Assembly: GCA_024036415.1 (NCBI GenBank)
Contig: JAMWET010002871.1
Span: 343,501-407,500, forward strand
Length of the DNA stretch: 64,000 bases
Source of the DNA: Prochilodus magdalenae
Taxonomy: Eukaryota; Chordata; Actinopteri; Characiformes; Prochilodontidae
Direction: 5' to 3'
Shown: one piece after another, positions 62,190-64,000 of the stretch
Position numbering within the stretch: position 1 is the first letter of the stretch
How the letters are laid out: every line of letters begins with the position of its first letter
Position numbers and translations under genes: made by a program
The notes under the pieces: model-generated
What the model was told of the DNA's origin: nothing
Database searches by the model: none
Seen by the model: only the letters and a program-made list of their open reading frames with translations

Positions 62190-62590
62190 TCCATGGTTGA
62201 GGTGACAGTAAATATGAACCATGGTGCCTACATTGAGCTTATCGAGGAATATAACATTCCTATCCTGGTATTCCATGATGACGGCTCTTGCATTCACAGG
62301 GCTGCACATGTGACTGCTCGGCATGATGAACATTCAGGAGCTTTCATACATCTGGACGGGCCCACAAAAGCCCCGGATCTGAATCCTCTTGAAACAGGAA
62401 CTACCTCGAACCAACCAGTTAAACGCCAGGGAAGGCATCCACCAAATCTGGCCCAACTGCCCAATTCTTTGATCCAGGAGTGTCTGAACATTGATATGGC
62501 CTACATCCAGAAACTCGTCCAGTCCATGCCAAACCCAGCCACAGCTGGTATTGGTGCTGGTGGAGGTATGACACGCTATTAGGCATGTTT
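62190..62590 (+). mobile_element. Tc1-like transposase C-terminal half, family B
   Basis: The frame at 62193-62582 reads VFHDDGSCIHRAAHVTARHD, then KAPDLNPLE (third catalytic residue region) and HPPNLAQLPNSLIQECLNID and ends GGGMTRY with a stop, like the ARGGHTRY tail of other Tc1 families. The N-terminal half is absent. It starts about 70 bp right of the family C element. Confidence 0.75.
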
Positions 62591-62972
62591 CAGTCACAGG
62601 GGCCTCATTTTTGACCGTTGAGCTTTTTTATGTCTAGTATTTGTTTGGCATCACACCATCATGCAGCCACCACTCCAGGTCCCTCTGGCAAAGTCAGACG
62701 TGGTCAAGAAAAGCTAGTGATACATGATTTTTGGGAATACTCATTTGAAACCTAATTTTTGAAGCTTATTAAACAAATTACTAAATTCAAAAAAATATAT
62801 AATTAAAACATATTCTAGTTCATTGCTGTACTGTACATTGCATTGACATGTACTGAAGGGAATTGACAGGGCATGTGGCTATGGAGGTTCGATAAGCAGT
62901 GCTTGAATAAAAAATGAATCAGTTGATGGCAGATTTTAAAAAAACTTTAGACTTTCCCTTGGAACCCTTAGA

Positions 62973-63180
62973 ACCCAGAAGGAGGTGTGGGATTGCGATG
63001 CTGTTGGGAAGGAAGATAAAGGTGACCAGGATCAATAACTGATGATACATTTAGACTGATATGATCAATATTTATTGAGCTACACATACAGAAGTCTGTC
63101 TCTCAGTATGGCGTCGGGCCAGACATGGAGTTGTGGAGGCTCCTAATGGTGTCCTGTGCTAATCTATCCCATGCTCTAAG
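62973..63180 (-). mobile_element. Tc1-like terminal fragment, family A
   Basis: It begins cccagaaggaggtgtgggat and carries TTTATTGAGCTACACATACA, as the 7.7- and 35.5-kb copies do, and runs out after the gtcctgtgctaatctatccc segment. Confidence 0.72.
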
Positions 63181-64000
63181 ACAAGACGAATATGGCCTAG
63201 CAAACTCCACTTCCTGTGCTGGTAGGTGCTGGATGTACTCGGAAGTTCTGCTATAGTTTTAAAGGAAACTCAGTACTGGAGAATATTTTGGACCTGGTGT
63301 TATTTGTGCTAGGTCACTTTGCCTTGGACTCGATTCTCACTCCAGCGTGGGTTTAGACTCCTCAGTCCGCCCCTGTAGAAGAGTTTTTGAGGGGGCAAAA
63401 ACAGTTATTTTGATATGCGTCTACATTCCCGCATTCTTTTCAATGGACCAAATGAAAATGGATTGTTTTGGGCCTGTGTGCTAATTGAATCGAGCCTCAC
63501 CACTTCAGATTGTAATTAATTGGCCCAAGTAAAGCTTATTGGACAAATGAAGTCTACCCATTATGTTTCATTACCTAGAGGAAGTTAAATAGGAGCATAA
63601 TTAAATCACAGCCTTGTAATTTCCTGTGGACTCAGCTTGCGTTCGATAAGCAGCTCAGGGCAGGACGGGGAAGCACCCGACCAGGTGGAAGAACCGATAA
63701 CACGCCACTGATCCGCAGCCGCCGGCCAGTGTCTGACCTAACTTTACGCTAAAGGTGAATCTTAGCCTTCACCCACAAATCATGTCTGGGTGTAGCGGTC
63801 AATGAGCCACCTTCAAAATGTCGAGTCGAACCATTCACACCCACATCTAGTCTCATAACTAGATGTATGGTCAAGAGTAGACCATCGTGTCTTGTTGGAG
63901 TTGGCCACTTCCTGTTTTATGACTAGAACAGCTTACGCTCCTCTGATATGGCTTTCCCCAAGATTTTGGAGCTATGGGAATTTGTGGCCATGCAGTCAAA

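Larger units (their letters stand above)
58127..64000 (-). other. unc5a intron with Tc1-like relics
   Basis: I found no further death-domain or ZU5/UPA exon on the minus strand. It carries Tc1-like elements of three families (58395-58860 minus, 61385-62121 minus, about 62190-62590 plus, 62973-63180 minus) and a (TG)n/(TA)n tract (59270-59362). The last 0.8 kb shows nothing recognisable. Confidence 0.55.

Overview
This is vertebrate nuclear DNA, most likely from a teleost fish. It has intron-exon genes with GT-AG splice sites, very large introns, dense CA/GT, TA, GATA and CT microsatellites, many decayed Tc1-like DNA transposons, palindromic MITEs, a tRNA-derived SINE and a LINE 3' fragment. 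There are no prokaryotic-style genes. The species cannot be named from the sequence alone.

Two genes are recognised. (1) pdlim7 (Enigma/LMP-1 family), + strand, about 10.1-45.3 kb. I can chain eleven long-isoform exons with matching splice phases, from the second part of the PDZ domain (10114) through a proline-rich linker to three LIM domains and the stop at 44974. The exon carrying the start codon and the PDZ carboxylate-binding loop was not found and probably lies upstream of the window. Two further exons explain isoforms: a 39-nt in-frame cassette (29744-29782) and an alternative last exon with its own stop (33135-33231), which would give a LIM-less short form as in other Enigma-family genes. 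(2) unc5a-like netrin receptor, - strand: only the last coding exon (57961-58126, end of the death domain) is visible. It is convergent with pdlim7, with a probable long 3' UTR down to about 52.4 kb and the rest of the gene to the right of 58.1 kb and beyond the window. In mammals PDLIM7 and UNC5A both lie in human 5q35, which supports the pairing.

Layout: 1-10.1 kb, pdlim7 intron; 10.1-33.2 kb, PDZ, linker and short-isoform exons separated by repeat-rich introns; 33.2-37.9 kb, intron with Tc1 relics and a SINE; 37.9-45.0 kb, linker exons and LIM exons with one large palindromic element; 45.3-52.4 kb, intergenic, ending in a higher-order minisatellite at 51.2-52.3 kb; 52.4-58.1 kb, unc5a 3' UTR and last exon; 58.1-64 kb, unc5a intron with three Tc1-like families.

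I see no new enzyme system or defence-type locus. The most useful leads are the cassette exon, the complementary CA/GT tracts just after the PDZ-exon donor, the tandem NAGNNNNAG acceptor, the near-perfect 161-bp palindrome, the minisatellite between the two convergent genes, and the segmental tandem repeats in the unc5a 3' UTR.
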